Positions 63,934 through 64,000 of a stretch of 64,000 nt of DNA are shown here, one piece after another; the first letter of the stretch is position 1, and every line of letters starts with the position of its first letter. A program made the position numbers and the translations under genes. This stretch comes from Phytophthora quininea (taxonomy: Eukaryota > Oomycota > Peronosporomycetes > Peronosporales > Peronosporaceae): positions 62,001 to 126,000 of the forward strand of contig JAAVTG010000152.1 of the NCBI GenBank assembly GCA_011947345.1, given 5' to 3'. The notes under the pieces are model-generated. The model searched no databases, was not told the DNA's origin, and saw nothing but the letters and a program-made list of their open reading frames with translations.

Positions 63934-64000
63934 AGCGCTCCGCGAACGAGAGGCGACGAAGATGAAGATGTATCATGCACAATTCAATTTCCGTTTACAC

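Overview
The window looks like nuclear DNA of an oomycete, most likely Phytophthora or a close relative. It is GC-rich, with compact genes. Introns are short (about 55-85 bp) with mostly GTRNGT-type donors, and several starts are preceded by motifs resembling the oomycete initiator (TCAYTT...). It carries a Crypton of the type with a GCR1_C-like domain and a Helitron end. Species assignment is inference, not something the sequence proves.

Layout. 1-9.9 kb is a dense housekeeping island: a WD40/Ig/IQ protein (-, running off the left edge), a STI1-repeat protein (+), prefoldin subunit 6 (+), a CDK5RAP1/MiaB tRNA methylthiotransferase (-) and a RAD5/HLTF-type SNF2-RING helicase (+). 9.9-18 kb is transposon-rich: a nearly complete Crypton tyrosine recombinase, gene-poor DNA, a decayed hypothetical gene, a small LIM-like protein, and the 3' part of a Helitron with its terminal hairpin and CTAG end. 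18.1-19.5 kb holds a multi-pass membrane protein gene (+). 19.7-58.0 kb, all on the minus strand, is a 38-kb repeat locus that may be one giant gene. It has a broken ABCG/PDR-like nucleotide-binding fold, then 33.5 virtually identical 297-bp units, a Ser/Thr linker, 22.7 kb of Thr-Glu-Val repeats with Lys/Arg-rich islands, eight 300-bp units, a second broken PDR-like fold, and a Ser/Thr/Pro-rich tail. 58.3-61.15 kb is a 2.8-kb imperfect palindrome carrying two divergent copies of a secreted Gly-rich protein gene. Next to its outer edge lies an inverted fragment of the giant gene's 5' coding region. 61.95-63.48 kb is fumarylacetoacetase (+) of tyrosine catabolism.

Sequence quality matters for reading this window. 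Almost every gene, including plainly conserved housekeeping ones, is interrupted by single-base indels in or beside short homopolymers. Correcting one base per site returns family-typical proteins (prefoldin alone needs none). I read most of these as residual long-read assembly errors, not pseudogenes. CDS coordinates below therefore span the whole inferred gene, with break positions in the evidence. The recurrent 2-base variants in the Thr-Glu-Val array are of a different kind and are discussed separately.

How the parts relate: the housekeeping genes are unrelated in pathway and simply packed together. The giant locus and the palindrome are linked, because the palindrome's right flank contains a copy of the giant gene's N-terminal coding sequence, so a larger inverted duplication once covered the 5' end of that gene.
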